Shown: in pieces, positions 63,159 through 64,000 of the stretch | Layout: each line of letters starts with the position of its first letter | Position numbering within the stretch: position 1 is the first letter of the stretch | Assembly: GCA_018222985.1 (NCBI GenBank) | Contig: JAAEZG010000003.1 | Coordinates: forward strand, 124,001-188,000 | Direction: 5' to 3' | Origin: Gammaproteobacteria bacterium | GTDB taxonomy: Bacteria > Pseudomonadota > Gammaproteobacteria > Enterobacterales > Alteromonadaceae | DNA: 64,000 nt | Notes under the pieces: generated by a model | The model's input: only the letters and a program-made list of their open reading frames with translations | Database searches by the model: none | What the model was told of the DNA's origin: nothing | Program-made: the position numbers and the translations under genes

Positions 63159-64000
63159 TTAAACGCTGTAGTACAAGTCAAACTCAATTGGGTGCGTGGT
63201 CATTTTTAGCTTCATTACTTCTTGGTGTTTCAGCTTAATGTACGCATCAATCATGTCGTTGGTGAATACGCCACCGGCAGTTAAGAAATCACGGTCGTTG
63301 TCCAACGCTTCCAACGCCATTTCTAATGAATGGCATACAGTTGGAATTTCTTTCGCTTCTTCAGCTGGCAAGTCGTATAAGTCTTTGTCCATAGCGTCGC
63401 CTGGGTGGATCTTGTTTTTAATACCGTCAAGGCCAGCCATTAACAATGCCGCAAAGCACAAATATGGGTTTGCTGCAGGGTCAGGGAAACGCACCTCAAT
63501 ACGACGTGCTTTGGCGCTAGCCACAACAGGAATACGAATTGACGCTGAGCGGTTACGCGCAGAGTAGGCCAACATAACTGGCGCTTCGTAGCCAGGTACC
63601 AAACGCTTGTACGAGTTGGTGGTTGGGTTACAGAACGCATTCAGTGCACGTGCGTGCTTGATAATACCGCCAATGTAATACAACGCCATTTCGCTTAAGC
63701 CGCCGTACTGGTCACCAGCAAACAGGTTTTTACCGTCTTTGCTGATAGACATATGCACGTGCATACCTGAGCCGTTGTCACCCACAATTGGTTTTGGCAT
63801 AAAGGTTGCGGTCATGCCGTATGAGTGCGCCACGTTGTGCACAACATATTTGTATACCTGAATTTCATCGGCTTTTTTCACCAACGTATTGAAACGTGTC
63901 GCCACTTCGTTTTGGCCCGCAGTTGCTACTTCGTGGTGATGCGCTTCAACCACTAAGCCCATGTCTTCCATTACGGTGCTCATGGTGCTACGAATGTCGT
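63159..64000 (-). CDS. glnA: glutamine synthetase, C-terminal part (runs off the right edge)
   Basis: Type I glutamine synthetase; about the last 280 residues are visible. The ATP and glutamate-binding blocks [37 protein letters not shown] and [10 protein letters not shown] are intact, and [10 protein letters not shown] keeps the tyrosine adenylylated by GlnE (the Tyr397 position of E. coli). The end is FDLYYSV. It is upstream of DUF4124-ntrB-ntrC on the same strand with 23 bases between, so some of the operon may be read from the glnA promoter. The start lies outside the window. Confidence 0.97.
   Translation of the reverse strand, partial: DIRSTMSTVMEDMGLVVEAHHHEVATAGQNEVATRFNTLVKKADEIQVYKYVVHNVAHSYGMTATFMPKPIVGDNGSGMHVHMSISKDGKNLFAGDQYGGLSEMALYYIGGIIKHARALNAFCNPTTNSYKRLVPGYEAPVMLAYSARNRSASIRIPVVASAKARRIEVRFPDPAANPYLCFAALLMAGLDGIKNKIHPGDAMDKDLYDLPAEEAKEIPTVCHSLEMALEALDNDRDFLTAGGVFTNDMIDAYIKLKHQEVMKLKMTTHPIEFDLYYSV

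Overview
The window looks like a chromosomal segment of a marine gammaproteobacterium of the Alteromonadales, most plausibly Idiomarinaceae (Idiomarina, Pseudidiomarina or Aliidiomarina). This is an inference from gene content: glnA / DUF4124 / ntrB / ntrC / cpxRA order, yicC-rph-pyrE, yajQ, dgt, trmL, fieF, and a large share of GGDEF/EAL, TonB-receptor and S-box type genes. No 16S rRNA, tRNA, CRISPR array, integrase, transposase or phage structural gene is visible.

Layout. 1-2.6 kb (minus): methionine operon metX-hom-metY with two sets of MetJ boxes and a terminator-like hairpin abutting the metX start. 2.6-3.4 kb: fused remnant of a CheB and a phytochrome gene. 3.5-6 kb (plus): yajQ, a methyltransferase and dgt. 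6-10.2 kb (minus): a flavin monooxygenase / heme oxygenase / GAF-PAS-LOV-GGDEF-EAL operon. 10.3-22.3 kb: EVE protein, two Fur-boxed TonB receptors (one with a PepSY partner), type II NADH dehydrogenase, a dead PAS-GGDEF gene, a GST / Baeyer-Villiger monooxygenase / hydrolase operon with a large inverted-repeat operator, and a LysR regulator. 22.3-25.8 kb: katG remnant, NERD protein, upp, mscL, broken phosphodiesterase.

25.9-48.2 kb is the accessory part: a HigBA-type pair with a broken toxin, small HTH/membrane modules, two different HipBA-type loci each with a regular set of operators, a methyltransferase-HNH fusion convergent with a PLD-helicase-DUF3427 protein, an SRAP protein, a PAS-GGDEF-EAL protein and a Fic protein with a duplicated operator. 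Housekeeping and DNA-defence or stress genes are interleaved here, which is typical of a defence or toxin-antitoxin hot spot rather than a prophage.

48.2-64 kb is mostly core: rlmA, yicC, rph, pyrE, a cyanophycinase-like protein, a double solute-binding protein, trmL, fieF, a lysophospholipase-like hydrolase, cpxRA (with a phased GTAAW array upstream), and the nitrogen-control genes ntrC, ntrB, a DUF4124 protein and the 3' part of glnA.

Three themes stand out. First, upp and pyrE, both uridine-nucleotide forming genes 28 kb apart, carry the same 16-bp tandem element at the same distance from their start codons. Second, several loci carry evenly spaced repeated operators. Third, at least six genes have been destroyed by internal deletions that keep both ends of the gene, suggesting ongoing deletion-driven gene loss.
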